Below are positions 26,580 to 39,431 of a stretch of DNA of 64,000 nucleotides, piece after piece. The translations under genes and the position numbers were made by a program. This DNA comes from Cyclospora cayetanensis (Eukaryota; Apicomplexa; Conoidasida; Eucoccidiorida; Eimeriidae). Each line of letters starts with the position of its first letter. The first letter of the stretch is position 1. The stretch spans positions 142,048 through 206,047 of the forward strand of contig NW_020312667.1 in assembly GCF_002999335.1 (NCBI RefSeq), read 5' to 3'. The notes below the pieces were generated by a model. It was given only the letters and a program-made list of their open reading frames with translations, was not told the DNA's origin and searched no databases.

Positions 26580-28960
26580 TGCCTGCCTGCTTGCCTGGCG
26601 AGCTGCTCCACAGAATTCACCAAATGTGTTGACACGCCTTCTCGGGGAGCGGGGGGAGGAGCAGCAGCAGAAAGGCGTGTGTGTATGTACCCTCGCAGCC
26701 GACAGTCTCTCTTGACGCTGCTGTGCTCTCGCGTGCCCGCCTTCCTCTCGACGGGGGGGAAAGTGGCGCTAATGAAGGCCGTTCAAGAAAGAGACGGGAA
26801 AGGCTAGATGCAAGAAGGAAGGAACAGCAGTAGGAAGAGGGCAGAGCGCTAAAAAGGGTGTTTTTCGACGACAGACGCTGAGTCTCCTGCTGTGGCGGGC
26901 TGTCGGTCCCTTTCCGCTGTCTTCGAGGCCCTTGCAAAAAGCCGAATGGACAGTACGCGCGCAGCTGTCCGTCCGCGCGCTCTTGAGAGGATATTTTTTT
27001 CAAGAGAAATGCCAGAAGATTCAGTACGAAAAATGCGGTTCCGCAGCACTACCGAGGACGCAGGAGGCACGGGCAGACAGCAGGGGCCCCCTTGGCTGGA
27101 CAAGGGGCTTCGACGGGGGCCCCCCCACTACGCGCGCAGAGGAAGGGAGGCGGCTGGGAGTCAAAGCGAAACTTTGTGCACATCGAAACTTTCCTGCCTT
27201 GTCCAGCTGTGTCAATGGCGGCAGTACAGGAAGACGTTTGATATGGTGTGCGGGTGTATGCTCTTGCGCGTCCAGTCGCCTTGCGCAGCTGGGCGACTGC
27301 GTGTATGCCGCGCCGATGGCGCGGTAGTTGCGTTTCTTCTCAGACAATTTTGCAAGAAAAGCCTCATTTGGGGGTGTTTGAAGTCTCGTGGGGTGTCCGC
27401 TTCCGGTGCTGCGTGCGAGGTTCCGAATGCAGCGGGGGGCCCTCAGGAACGCTGCCGATTACTTCCTCCGCTTGCTGCCCCTAGTAGATTTTGGCTCATC
27501 ACCGTTTCAACTCCCCACATTTGCCAACGTTGCAGAACGCTGTGGCTCTTAAGGCAGTGCGGAGGGTCTTGTCGCAGGCTGTCTGCTCGTTTCTTGCATT
27601 GCTCGGCGGTTCCAGGGGGGGCAGCGAAGCGCAGGAGAGGCGTGCTTCCCGCTCATACACGTCCTTGGCTTGAGAAGTATAAGACGCTTTCTATGAAGCA
27701 CACCCACAGTTGTAGAGTGTATGCACACTAAGATTGAGCTGCGACACCCCATGAGAGGAAAGCAGGCCTAGGTTAGCCACAGCACTTCTCCCACCTTTGC
27801 TAACAACACAGAACCCCTCTTCCAACTCGAAAGGAGGAGACCCCTCCACGTGGTTGCGGGGGCAGCCTAGCAGAAAAGCTGCACGTCATAGGTTAGATGG
27901 ATGTATGAATTGTCAGCTCTATCTAAGGTCTATTTAGGAAAACACTCAACTCAGCCTATCGAAATACACTCCATCGCGTTACTGAGGACCCTTCTGAAAC
28001 CGATACCCCCATGCCAGCGCCCCTCATGGTGCCAGCAACAGAATAAAAGCGCCGCTAAGGTGCGTGTTGCTGCACGTACTTTCAGCTCTCCAAGCAAAAG
28101 CATTCCCAGCTAGCCGCACAGAAAGCTAGCGCAAGCACCAGCAAGGATGCGTCTTTTTGCATCTAGCTGGCGTTACTCGACAACAAGCTAGATATCCGAA
28201 CACTTCAACCAATGAGTCCATTCATTATCAACTTTCAATCAAGTACAACGAGTGTGGTAGTGTCGGCCTTCGCGCAGCTTAACCCGCTTTACCAGTGGCA
28301 GAAGCACAGGGGTTGAGCCTCCTCGCAGGCAGCAGGAAGCCGATACCACTCACACGTTGCGGGAGGCAGAAGCCCGTTAAAAGGCCAGAAAACGCACAGG
28401 GGACTGTGTAGCGCCGAAGTACATTGGAAATATCAATGTAAAATACAGTTTCCGCAGCTGTAGATGGATGCGCCCGTGCAGCGCGCTCTAGCAGCACAAA
28501 TCTTGTGTAGTGGAAGAGCAACGGCTCACCAGCAGTCTGCAAAGCTTAACAAGCGTGTTTCGCAATGTACTTTCGAAAGTCTTCGGGTGTCGTGCGCGTG
28601 AGAATCAAATCAGAACTGACGCGCTCTTCAGAAAGGAGCTACTTCTGTTGTATCTCTTTCTCGATCCACTTTCGTGTTTTGGGGGGCTTTTATCAAAGCA
28701 TGCGCGCTCTGTTGCCTCTTGCCGCGTATGCCAGCTTGTTCGGACAGTACAAGAATAGGCAACACGGATCGCTCGCCCCTGTGCCCTTTGGTTGTTGTTT
28801 TCTGTCGAAGGACCGCGTCCAGCTAGGAGATTCTGCTTGGCCATAGGTTTTCAGGCTTGCGTGGAGGGTGTCTAATCTCCATTAGTGAAGGGCAGAAAAT
28901 CCACCGTGCTTTGGGATGCTGTGTGCTGTTGATTTGCTCTATGAAGGAATTTAGGGGTCG
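26580..28960. other. Intergenic, start of repeat-poor segment
   Basis: Upstream of the UVR-motif gene. A plus-strand frame of about 260 codons at 26946-27731 has no motif, an Arg/Cys-rich composition and no splice support, so I do not call it. From about 27.7 kb CAG runs and GGGGCCCC blocks become rare and base composition is closer to balanced. Confidence 0.4.
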
Positions 28961-29079
28961 ATGCCCCCTGGCACGGTAGAGCCACGAAGTCGGTCGCTCT
29001 GTGTGAGGCCCCTCAGGCGAGGTGGGTGCTGCTTCCGCCTACAACGGATCCTCAGGATGATGGAATTTGCATGCCACCA

Positions 29080-31569
29080 AGGATGGGAGGCTTTTGCTAT
29101 GCTCCCAAGAGATTCAAGCCCTTGGAGAGGCTTACGGCAAACTGCATGCTGATGTCTACGTCTACTTTAAAAAACGGCTCTCGTGACCGACCTCAAGGGG
29201 TCTCCTTCAGTTATAAAGCAGTGTGGTGGCTATGTAAACTTGAAGCATCCACACCTGGAGGGGCCACTAGAGCTTGGAAGGGCTGCGCGTGTTGCTAAGA
29301 AACTTACGTCTTTTACACACTGTCTCCGCATCAGCAACTCTGCTTCCTATACGCTGGCCTAGCACCGAAGCACCTTTTGGTCATTGGGTAGTTTTACATT
29401 CCTCAGGGGTCGACACCGTTCCAACCCTTTTCTGCTATTTCATCTCTCCTTGGATGCAGCTGCAGAGGGCATCTGTGCAGGAGGCTTCTGCCCTAATATC
29501 TCAGCTCCTCTCCTACACTTCTGTTTGGACGTGCTTGTCGTCTCTGATACCCAGCACCCTCTCACCCTCACACCCACAAGAAGAATGTTTTCAAGACACA
29601 CAAGTAGGGATACCTTGATTTTTCTCTAGCACAGCTTTTCCCCTTGCTCTTGACCGCAACATGCACGTTGGGCAGGGTTCCTTTAGGCAGCCTTGGTCAA
29701 GCGCGGTTCTGCCTTCTTCCAGGTGCCACATGCAAATGCATTTAGCCACCATTCAGTAACCTTCACCCCGCGCAGATTCTGGTGTGGCAACACACATGGG
29801 CAGGAGACCACGAGTATGTCCCACCTCCTTGCCGCATCTGTACGAAGACCACGAGGGAACACCGTGGCCTTATGCTCTTCCGTGGAATTTCTTTAGCTGC
29901 ACGAACTGGAGAGAGGAGCAACAGTCTAGCAGCCCAACAGAGCCTTGTGTTTACGGCTCTCTGCATTTCCTAGGCCTAACAGCATAAAGAAATATTCAGC
30001 CAAGAAGAATTGAGCTTAGTCGTTCAGCAGACAGATTACGAACACGAAACGCACCCGCCACATGGACCAAAGGAAATCAGAGGAAAAAAGGCAAGTAAGT
30101 CCTTCAAACTTGGCACATGCAGCTATACACAAGGCGCTCACGCGCAACACACGAGAAGCTCCCATCCTATTCAAAGCAAAGCGCACAACGAGCGACGCTC
30201 CTGGGAGCTTTAGGGGCCTCTATAGTGAGGCCCCGATAAGGTTCTTCTTAACCCAGCAAACGCTGGCAGATACGTCAAAATTACGGCTATAAAAGATCAT
30301 CAGAACCTCTATAAGGGACAACGGAACCAACATCCTTCCCGTTAAAGAAGTGTGCAAGAGTTCAATTAAACAGAGGGTCGCTGGTGCGACTTGAAAGCCT
30401 GGGAGCCGAGACAAATTACTAGTCAGCTAACTGAAGACACCAATTTCTGCACAAACTCAGCAAGATATTGCTCTCTGTTTGGCCTCTCGGGTGCCTTTGA
30501 GATGAGGCAGATTCCCCAATTCTCATACTAGCTCCTTACCACTGGAAGTGACCAGTGGCACTTCGAGGCAGGGAGCGACAGCTTTGAGGGATTCAGCCCG
30601 CCCCCCATTCTCAAAGCACAGGGCTCACTTAAAGACTTTAATATATACGCTTCAGCTAGACGGTAATGGAAAATTTGCGGACGAATGCTGCCTAAAAGGC
30701 GCCTCGTTTCCTACACTGAGAGCCCCCTACAGTGCCACAGGCAGCTAGTGCGGGTCTGATGTCATGCCTTCCAGAGTATAAAATCTGCTTATTTTGTTTT
30801 ACACGCGAAGCAACCAGCAAGTTTATTCGAAGGGTTTGCCATGAAGCAGTGCCTTTTCTGCACCTTCATCTCGTAAAACGCTTCGCTTTCAAGGAAGGGT
30901 GTGCAAAGGGCCTTCGCCAACGCCCCGATGTCCTTTGCCTAGCAGTTTTTGTCCTCTAAGGGGCCTTTTAGCGTATACACCTCTTCTCGTTGTTAACACT
31001 CCCTTCAAGCGTGACACACCTTGCCATTTCTTCTTATTAGGCGATCAGACACGAAGAAAACTGGTTGTGGGCCACCTGAGCCCCCATGCCAACATGCCCC
31101 TGTGGACACCCCACAACTTGAGGATTCTCTTCCTAGGTTCTTACTAGCGCACGACTGTGGCTGTTTGTCTCACTGAGGGGTGAGGAGAAGAGAAGCAAGG
31201 GCCCCCAAGAAAGCTCTGGTCAAATCCTCCGTGAAGGAATTCCAGAGGAAGGAGCCTTAGAACGGCCTATAGTTTTCGAGAATGAAGGTAGAGCTTGCTC
31301 ATCCGATACATTGCTGAAGGTTTTGGAATGGTCTTCTGCGCGAATATCCACCCTGAGTTGCACACCCCCAAGTACCTTCCGAACATGAGCTTTTACGCTT
31401 CTGCGACAGCCTCAAAGCCTTTGTAGAATTCTGAGGCCGCAGCACTATCTACTTCCGATTTTTTCTGCCACACCCATTTTGGCCATACTCTTGAGAGGGT
31501 GCCCAGTGTCTCTGTCTCCTGAGACAGACCTGGTGCTGCACTACAGCGGCAGATTCGCTCTTTCAAGTA
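29080..31569 (+). other. Exon-like pieces upstream of the threonine synthase-like gene
   Basis: Several short plus-strand pieces are flanked by acceptor and donor signals: 29080-29191 (including QEIQALGEAYGKLHADVYV), about 29460-29520, about 29810-29870, 31041-31136 (DQTRRKLVVGHLSPHA then LWTPHNLRI) and 31507-31569 (PETDLVLHYSGRFALS). The last two are phase-compatible with the exon containing the threonine synthase start, so they may form an N-terminal extension of that protein, or they may be a separate gene. No family recognised. Confidence 0.3.
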
Positions 31570-31655
31570 AAGTGCCGCCTTCTCTACTACCCCCCTCCTC
31601 CCCACAAAAGGGGGGTTTTACTCCAGAGAGTCTCTTTTTTGTGGCTCCTTCCGAT

Positions 31656-34600
31656 ATGCGCTTCGTTAGCACTCGGGGTTCCCCCCGCCAGTACACTTTC
31701 ATCCAGGCGGCTCTCGCAGGTATGCTTCCCCATCGCCTTTGTTGGGGTCTCAAGAGACTATACACTGCTTTGTCTGCTTCGTCACTGCCGATTCCAGAGG
31801 CAAAGGAGGGCTTGCAAAGGAAATTTAGAGTGTAGTCATTCCAAACTATAGGCCTTCGTCAATTCGACTCGCTTTGTCGCACATAGATGCCCGATTCCAC
31901 TACACCACAGGGACCAGCAGCAGGTAGGAGGGAGTACAGCCTGGCATGACCCCTTTTACTCCCTCTCTAGGATCCGGCTGTGTAAAGTTGTGCGTAGCGG
32001 CTTCAGGTGTTGCCGAGGACGGAGGCCTCTTACTGCCAGCATTCATCCCGGAAATCTCTCAGGAGACCCAAAGAGATTGGAGGTAAGCAGACTTTGAGGG
32101 GGCATCACTTTCCATCTGTTGTTTATGTATCTTGGGCACCTGTGGATTTTTCGTTTCGTTCGATCGCTGTGTTCGCTGAAGTCTCCTAGGGGAGGCCCGC
32201 ATACAAGAACCTCCTGGGGGCATAAAAGGATGTTTTTCTTTGAGAAGTGTCTGCTTGCAGTCAGCTGTCCTTTCCGGAATTGCTCGAGAGGATCTTGCAG
32301 CTTTTTATTGACACCAGAGGTGCGGCTTTCCCTCTGCTCAACTCGGCTCTCAAAAACTCTTGCCTCGCTTTTCTTTTTCTCCCGTGCCGGCTTCGTCGGT
32401 TAAGCTCGTGTGTTCTCGTGGCAAGCTTTTTCTGTGTGTTTTCTAAGTTTTTGGAGGCTTTGCCACCCTTTTTATGCACTGTTGCTCTGAGTGGAGTCTC
32501 TCAAAGGCACACCCAATTGACCGCTGTCTCTGCTTTTCCCCTTCGGGCTTTTCTCCTACCCTTTTCTCTTTGCATGCCCGTGCTCCACCTCCACTCCGTC
32601 GTGTTGCGTTCTCCGTTCCTCTCCCTTCTTTTTCCCACAGAAGAAGACAGTAGTGAGAACCGACTATCCACGGCCCTTCCTCGTTTGGTCAGAACGGCGT
32701 TTGCCAATTTAGACTCGGAGGCGCTAGAAGTGAAAGCTTTTCGATTCTCGCGCCAGCATTATTCTTCGCTGGCAGAGGGGGGCCCTTCCTCTCAGCAAGA
32801 CGAAGCGCCGGCCTCCTGGGCATCTTCGAAGCTTGACAGTGTCCAGCCCACCACACGTCCCAAGTTTGCGAGGAGCAGAGGGGGCGCTATCCACAGACAT
32901 CGCGGGAAACCCTCGAGGATTCAGACAGTGCTAGAGCACCTGGCCCCACACAGAAAATCTGGAGTTGAAGGACAGCACCTTCAGCAGCAGCAGCAACAAC
33001 AACAGCAGGTCCCGCAGCATCCAAGCAGCAGAGAAGTGCCCACTTGTCCGCCTCTATCCCCCAGGGGTTCTCCCAGGCTGCTTTTAAGTAAGCAGTCCTC
33101 CACGATCTTGCCGCAGGATGATCTTGAACGCAAGTCCTTCGCAGGACTCTCCCGTATCCGCCCTCAGCGTAGCAGTACAGCCCCGGAGGATCCTTTGGTG
33201 AAACATGGCCGTACACTGCACCCCCGAGGAAGTGTTTTAGCGAGCTTCATGGGGGCTCCTTTTCAGAGACTAACAGCGCAATACAGCACTCTAGACACGA
33301 ATGAAGTGTTCCTGTTGGGTGTGAAGGACGGCATAAGCTACAGACTGCTGGATATCGCATTGAAGCTTACCGGTGCGGCAAGGCGACGGGGTAGACGGGG
33401 TAGACGGGGGAGTGGGCAGAGAGAGGGCGCGCGGGTGAAGAACCGGGAGGGGGGGAGGCGGAGATTTCGGCCCAAGGCATAGAAAGAGAGCAGGAAAGCG
33501 AAAACGCGGAGGGAGGAGAGTAGGGCACGCAGAGAGCTAATGATGTGGAGTAAAGGTGGAGGTACAGATCGAGAAGTCGATAACAGGAAGCACAAGGGCT
33601 AGAGGGGGAGTAGGTAGAGACGCGCAGAGATTTGTATCACGGGGGCGCAAAGGAACAGCAGCATGCATAGTATCTCAGAGGTCTCTCTCTGGTTCGCTTG
33701 AGTAGTCTTTTTGCCTATTTCCATTCGCCTCTGCTAGAGACCGCTGCGGGAATAATGCCAATTATTTGCGCGCAGCCCAGTTACTGCACTTCCTACAGCA
33801 ACGGCCTCTGGAGAATTTTCACATGATATTACTATGTCCAACAACTGGAGACATCGGGGTTGCAGCAGCGGAAGGTGAGAGAGGGTCGAGCTGCTTTCTC
33901 CGTGCTCAGCTGTGCTGGTCGCTGTGGAAATTGCTTTTTGCTGATTGCTTCGCCTTTTCGTGTACGTTTACATGTCTAGCTTCCTGTGTTTAGCCCGCAT
34001 TTCTTTCTTATTGTTTTCTGCATCCCCTTCTTTGTTCCACTCACTCCGCATGTCATTTCTACCTGTAGAGTTATGCCGTACCAGCACTTTGTTCGGCTGT
34101 AGTTGAGCCTCTGTGCAGAGTCAGGAGGGAGAACGTATTGACTAGCCTGTTGATCTTATTTCAATTCGCCTTTGAGTGCTGCAAAAGGCAGGCAGGCAAT
34201 CGTGCTTTTTCTCTACTTCCTCTTCTTCGTCCTGCCTTCTTTTCTCTTTCATGCTCATTGCTCTGCATCGAGGCTTGAGTATGCTGCCGATCTCCAGCCC
34301 TGAAGGCCCTCCCTTTCGTGGAGCTCGTCCTGGCGTTCTCAAAGGATACAAAGCAGCATAGGCGCAAGCAACTCGCGGCCCTGCAAGGCACAAATATTTT
34401 TTGTGTAGAAATCGACGGTGGGACACTGCATGCAGCCCTCGGAGCTCAAGGCAATGATGAAGAGCGAGGAGAGACGCAGGGAAATAGACAAACAGCATCA
34501 ATCACCTCGGAGAGACGGGGGTGTATGAACATGAAAGAGGGCCCTGGGGGGATGTGTTCCTTGCTTGTTGGGTGCTTTCTTCCCGCGTTTTGTTGCGGGC

Positions 34601-37600
34601 ACAGTTATGCCTTCCGCCAGAGCTGCAGTCTTTTATAAAGCTACTCACACATACTCTGATTTTCTGTAGTGCTCTGTCTCTTTTTCTCAGGGCAGTTCTC
34701 TGAGTGTCAAGCAGTTGTACAAGGGGCGCTACAGAGCCGGCGCCTGAAGCATCTCTTTGAGCTAAGGGATTCTTTGCTGCGAAGGCAGGCAAGGAAGCCG
34801 CGTAAGGAGGCGGCGGAATCCTCTGGAGGAGACAAGCGGCAAGCTGAGGATGTAAAAGCACCCAGCAGTCCGTTTTGGGGCTTTAACGGCAACTGGATGG
34901 GCTATGGGGGGCATCTGGAGCGTGGCAACCCTAGAAGGCTCAGGGGGCGAGCGAAGTCACGGCACATCCGAAACGATTCCCCGGATGGTCTGCTGCAGCA
35001 AGGCGAAGAGCTGCGTCTGGAGCAAGCGAGCGCCCCCTTCGTAACTCTCGCCTCAAGCGTCCCTCACCCTCCTCATCACCAACATCACCGCGAGCACCTG
35101 AGTCAGCAACAGCACAAGCCCTATCGGCTGTGCGCTATAGCTCCTGTAAACTGCGTCCGCGTTTGCACCCAAATCGCCTTCTGGTGGTTCTCAGCCTTCA
35201 AACTGAGAGCTTGCAGAGTAAGGAGCTGTGTTGTGGCTTCAAAGACTCACACTCCTGCGTCGAAGGACAACGCGGGCTTTTAGGGGCATATATATACGAC
35301 GGACCTTTGTTGCCTCAAAGTTGGGAGGTGTTGTGGAGGGTTGTGTGATTCCTTTTGGTTCTGAGAGGGATCAAGCTAGCCTCTTTAGCCTTCATCTTAC
35401 TTGCCACCTGCAGGTTTAGAGAAGTGGACTTTGTACGAGGGCTGCTTTGCTTGTGCTGTTGTTTCACATACCTTGCCTTCCCCCTGTTGGTTATCCGCTA
35501 GCCGCTTGCTTCTGTATGCGCTGTGTCCTTCTGGCGCCTCAGATGGGGGCGCCGAACCCCGCAAAGAGCGCGATAAGAGCAAAATCAGCGAGCAGCTTTT
35601 CCCCCCCGCGTGATGCCTCTGTAGGGCATGTCCGCTCAGAAACCCTTGGATACTATAGAAGTTCATCGATTCCTGTCGAGGGGTCGGCCGCCTCAGACTC
35701 TGTTACTTCCTCTACTGAGACAGGAATGGACAGTAGTTCGGCACTACCCCCCCCCTACGTGGCTGTTCCTTCAGGAAGCTTTAGCCTGCTCTTCTCTGCA
35801 TTTTTTGCCATGGCCATGGGTGCCCCCCTAGGGGAGCTGGTGCCTTCAGTCTCTGCTACTTCTGTCCTTAGGGAGCTCATGAAAGGACCCTCAGCAGACG
35901 TGAGTTAAGCGTCAGAGTTTACGGTTGAATAGTAGGGGGCGGAATCTTGAGAGTTTGGTGCCGCATCTAGGAGGACGCGGAGCCTACGATTCAGGGTTAA
36001 GCCCTTGTAATCCCAGCAACTGCAAAGCCTAGCCTCCCTACTCCTGCGTATGTGCTGCCTGTGTAGCAAGAGTGTGAGGATGTCGTGGAGTCAGTGGAGA
36101 GTAACCCTAGTTCTGTGTATTCTCAAGAAGAGCAAGAAGAAGCACGTTCTGCAGCAGGAGGCGAGCCGGACACTCAACGGTCCCCTCGAGCTCTAGGCAC
36201 CAACCCTCAGTATAGGCTGCGTGGCTTATTGAGCTCATTATCTTTTGGGAGGGGACAGAGCAAAAAGAAGAAAAGAGGAGAGGCCGCTGTAGCCGATGAC
36301 TCACGTGCTGAAGGAGAGTCACAGCAAGGAGGCACCAAGAAAACCCCCAAGATTTCCTCACTCCTGAAAGGTACAAACTCAGTAGCTGAGGACAAAAGCG
36401 ACGTAGGGGCGAGGGTCCTTTGGCTTGGAAGGCCCTAAAATAACTTGTGCTTAGGGGGACTCTCGTGGCTCCCCCAAGCTCTTAGTTTGCAGCACATACA
36501 GCAGGGCAACGGGGGCGCAGAGCTTGCTCAAAACTAAACTGCTATCTATCGATCCACCTTACTACTCCAATTCTTTTGCCATCAGTGCTTTTAGCCCCCC
36601 CTTTATGCGTGCTCGATCGCCGTATGTGTGCGCAAAGATGCGTGGTCAAATGCTGCCTACATACTATGTGTGTATTCCTGTTCACCGAAAGGTCTTTGTC
36701 CATCAACGAAAATGCAGAAAGGGCAGTCTTTCTGCGTTCTTTTAATCCCTTTTAATCACTCCAGCGACGGAGGGAGGCGGTGGTTGTATGGCTTTTCGCC
36801 TCAGGAGGTGCTAGTCCTTCCAACTTTCTAAGGGAAACCTCACGCTATCATCCCTATTCTTCTGTTCCGGACAATCGGCTGCCCACCGATGCGTCTGCCC
36901 TTCCCACCAGAAAATTTGTGGGGGCCGTCGATGCCTCTGTGGCAACTTGGGGGACTGACATTTCCAGCGAGGGGCAATTAGAGGACTCTCTAGACGTAAC
37001 AGGCCTTCTTAAGGAGGGTGGAGAGAGGACTGTAGATATTTCACGCCTTGTTTCTCGTAGGAGCTCAGAAGAAGTCCCGGAATTCGCGTTTCTCGGGCCT
37101 ATAACTGAGCTTGTACTGCCGGAAATGGGGGTTCATTTGGATACGGAAGAAGAGGAAGAGGAGGTAAGAAGTGGGCGCCAAGGCGATGAAGGCTTTGACA
37201 GCCACTTTTTGTGCAATTCAGTTGCCACTAGCCTGCCCCGTTTGCTGTGTATCTCCCTGTCTCCTCTGCCTGTTTAACTGTGGCTGCGCTTCTTGGCCAG
37301 CCTCAACTATCTCTGTCCACGCTTCATGCCACGGGCGTGTCCCCACTTCTGCATGATGCTTCCTGACTTTCGGCTAGCTTTCTCGTTGTCGGGCTTGTTC
37401 TGTTTATGCTGAGTAGGAAACCTCGGCACCGATACCCATGGGCTGTCCGCGCATTCCTCCGCGTCTTGAGGCTTTTGAAGATTTCCTTCTTTCTCTCTTT
37501 TTTCCAGAAGGTCTAGAGGTTCAGGTTTAGGCCGTGATGTTGTGAAAGCGCCACGCTGATGCTGCGCCCGTTATTTCGTAAAGGGGTGCAACCGTGGGCA

Positions 37601-38572
37601 AGAAGGACCCGCAAAAGCTAACTGGCTCGCTACATAACAGGACGAAATACACCTATACAGACAGGCAGACGACGTAGCCACCACAAACGGCGGACGCGCC
37701 GATTTCCGGTGAGCGCTGCCACATCCTTCATACGTCAAAAGATATAGTTCAGCAGTTCGAAGGCATGATGGATCGCACATGTTAACTACTGCACGCCCCA
37801 GACCGCAGCAATAGTCCACGACGTACCGGGTCGCGCTGCAGCCTCCTGCTCGCCCTTGTTTCACAGGCCAGTTTCTGAGGACGGAAAAGAGGCAGAAATG
37901 TGTAGAAATGTACAGCGGGCAAGCTGTCCGTCCACACCCCCTTTCCTATGCATCGGAAGCACTACGCTACCCTTCCCCCGAATGCATTCCTCTTGCGGGT
38001 GTGACTTCTTTGGTCGTTTTGCCTGGCAAGCTAGCAACTCGATTCGCCGATAGGGTGTTGGGCTGGCAAACTAGGTCGTTGAGAACAGGCAACCCGTGAA
38101 GAGAGGCAGCAGAGCGTACCTCGGTGTCTACCGCTCTATAGTAAGCCTGTTATTCTACTGTCTTCCCACTATATGATATGTTTCCTACTGTAGGAATCTC
38201 CGTGTTGCCACTACACTTCTATAGCCGCTGAGGACGGAGATTGTGGGCGAATACAGTGTGCGACGCTTAGGAAGGCAAACACTGACACTGCGGAATGCTG
38301 CGTGCCAAGTGAGAGGAGTGCTTTCCTTCTGAATATCGTAGTTTCATAAGGTTCCTGCTTTTCGCTCTCTAGTCGCCTGTGTGCGAGAAAGCTACGTAGA
38401 GTCAGCATCGTGTAAACACTCTGGCTTTCGTGGTCTCCAACGTGCCCTAGTGGCCAGGAGGCAACTCGCACAGGTGGCGGCGATTCTTCACGCCATTCAT
38501 CTGTCGAGACCAGAGTCTGAGAACCCCCGATGGAGTCGAGAGACTGCATATCACGCGGAAGAAGATTTTTGA
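31656..38572 (+). CDS. Threonine synthase-like protein, catalytic residues lost
   Basis: Threonine synthase homologue (PLP fold type II). Exons in phase: 31656-31719, 32007-32082, 32261-32319, 32641-33372, 33776-33874, 34298-34417, 34691-35217, 35543-35899, 36067-36370, 36805-37163, 37417-37510, 37867-38054, 38194-38308, 38373-38572; about 1,097 residues, roughly twice the usual length because of low-complexity insertions. The N-terminal domain is clear: MRFVSTRGSPRQYTFIQAAL, then EDGGLLLPAFIPEI. Further matches are LLDIALKL, TTGDIGVAAAE, KDTKQHRRKQLAALQ, QFSECQAVVQGA, YRLCAIAPVN, VPSGSFSLLFSAFFA, PHPLSYASEALRY and VVLPGKLATRFADR. In active enzymes the equivalents are FKDVAL, SGDTG, PTGNFGD, PHTA and GTAHP. 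The PLP lysine position aligns with Leu, so activity is doubtful. An N-terminal extension is possible. Confidence 0.75.
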
Positions 38573-39431
38573 TAAAACTGCAGAAACCTTCAAAGACTCA
38601 GCAAGACTTTCGCGGGATCAATCTGCTGGTGGGGGAGACTAATTATTGAGAGACGCTGAGGAACTCTGCGTATCTGCCTGCTTAAGAAGGAGCTTCCTAT
38701 TTGCAGGCATGGAAAGGTCAGGCACATTCTACGCGTAGACCGTACAGTGTTCTTTTGTATCTCGTGCTTACAAAGAAAGGCTCAAATTTTCGAACGAGGC
38801 CGTATACTGTTATACAGGGCAAAAAGCCACGTACTGTTGCTTTTTCTTCTATGAATGCTCCGAAACTTAACGGTGATTGAAGTGGATGCCGTTTTCTTTC
38901 CGACGTTTCAGTCTGTGCCCCTCCGGGTTGTTGAGCGCAACCGACAGCCGAAAAAGCGGCTGCCCCCTCGGCCTCTCCTACGAGAGACCCCCGCGAACAC
39001 ATGTCCCTTTCAGCAGTGGAATCACTGGCAAAGTTGATTCTCCTTTTAAAAATTGAAGGGGAAGGGAATTCGGTAGTTTCTTAGAGTGGCTGGGGCGAAG
39101 GCGCTCGAGACCGCCTGGGCCCCTCACCAAGGGCCCCCTGCATCCATCGATGCCTTTTCTGTACGCTGAAGGTTCAACGGGCACTAGCGAACATTGCTTC
39201 GAATATTATTTTGGTTTTCATCATTTCTGCTGCCATTTTGCTTCCAGAAGGTGAGAATAGTGTGTTACCCCCTGCTGCCTTTCAAAGTTGCTCCTCCGCG
39301 GGAGGGCGAGGGGGGGAACCTGGGCTCCTGTTGGTGTTTCCTGCTGCTTCGTGCCTTTGATTTTTCGAGGAAACCCGTTTCCCAAGCGAGAGCAGCTGTG
39401 CGCTCAGGAAAAGCAGAACGTGTCCTGCTGC
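38573..39431. promoter_or_regulatory. Intergenic, upstream of RAP gene
   Basis: Between the threonine synthase-like stop and the RAP-protein ATG. The RAP frame is open back to about 39288, so translation could start earlier at an unseen ATG on another exon. I see no other feature. This marks the return to repeat-rich, GGGGCCCC-containing DNA. Confidence 0.35.

Noticed and set aside
26892..27731. Plus-strand open frame of about 280 codons
   Set aside because: No ATG at its beginning, Arg/Cys-rich, no recognisable domain, and it spans GGGGCCCC blocks; probably chance.
29790..29870. His-x5-His and Cys-x2-Cys pattern resembling a retroelement integrase zinc finger
   Set aside because: Spacing and following residues do not fit an integrase, no reverse transcriptase or LTR was found nearby, and a different frame there has better splice support.
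32320..32640. Continuous open frame joining 32247 to 33482 as one exon
   Set aside because: The threonine synthase alignment and phases require the 32320-32640 and post-33372 parts to be introns (gtgcgg donors, cccacag acceptor).
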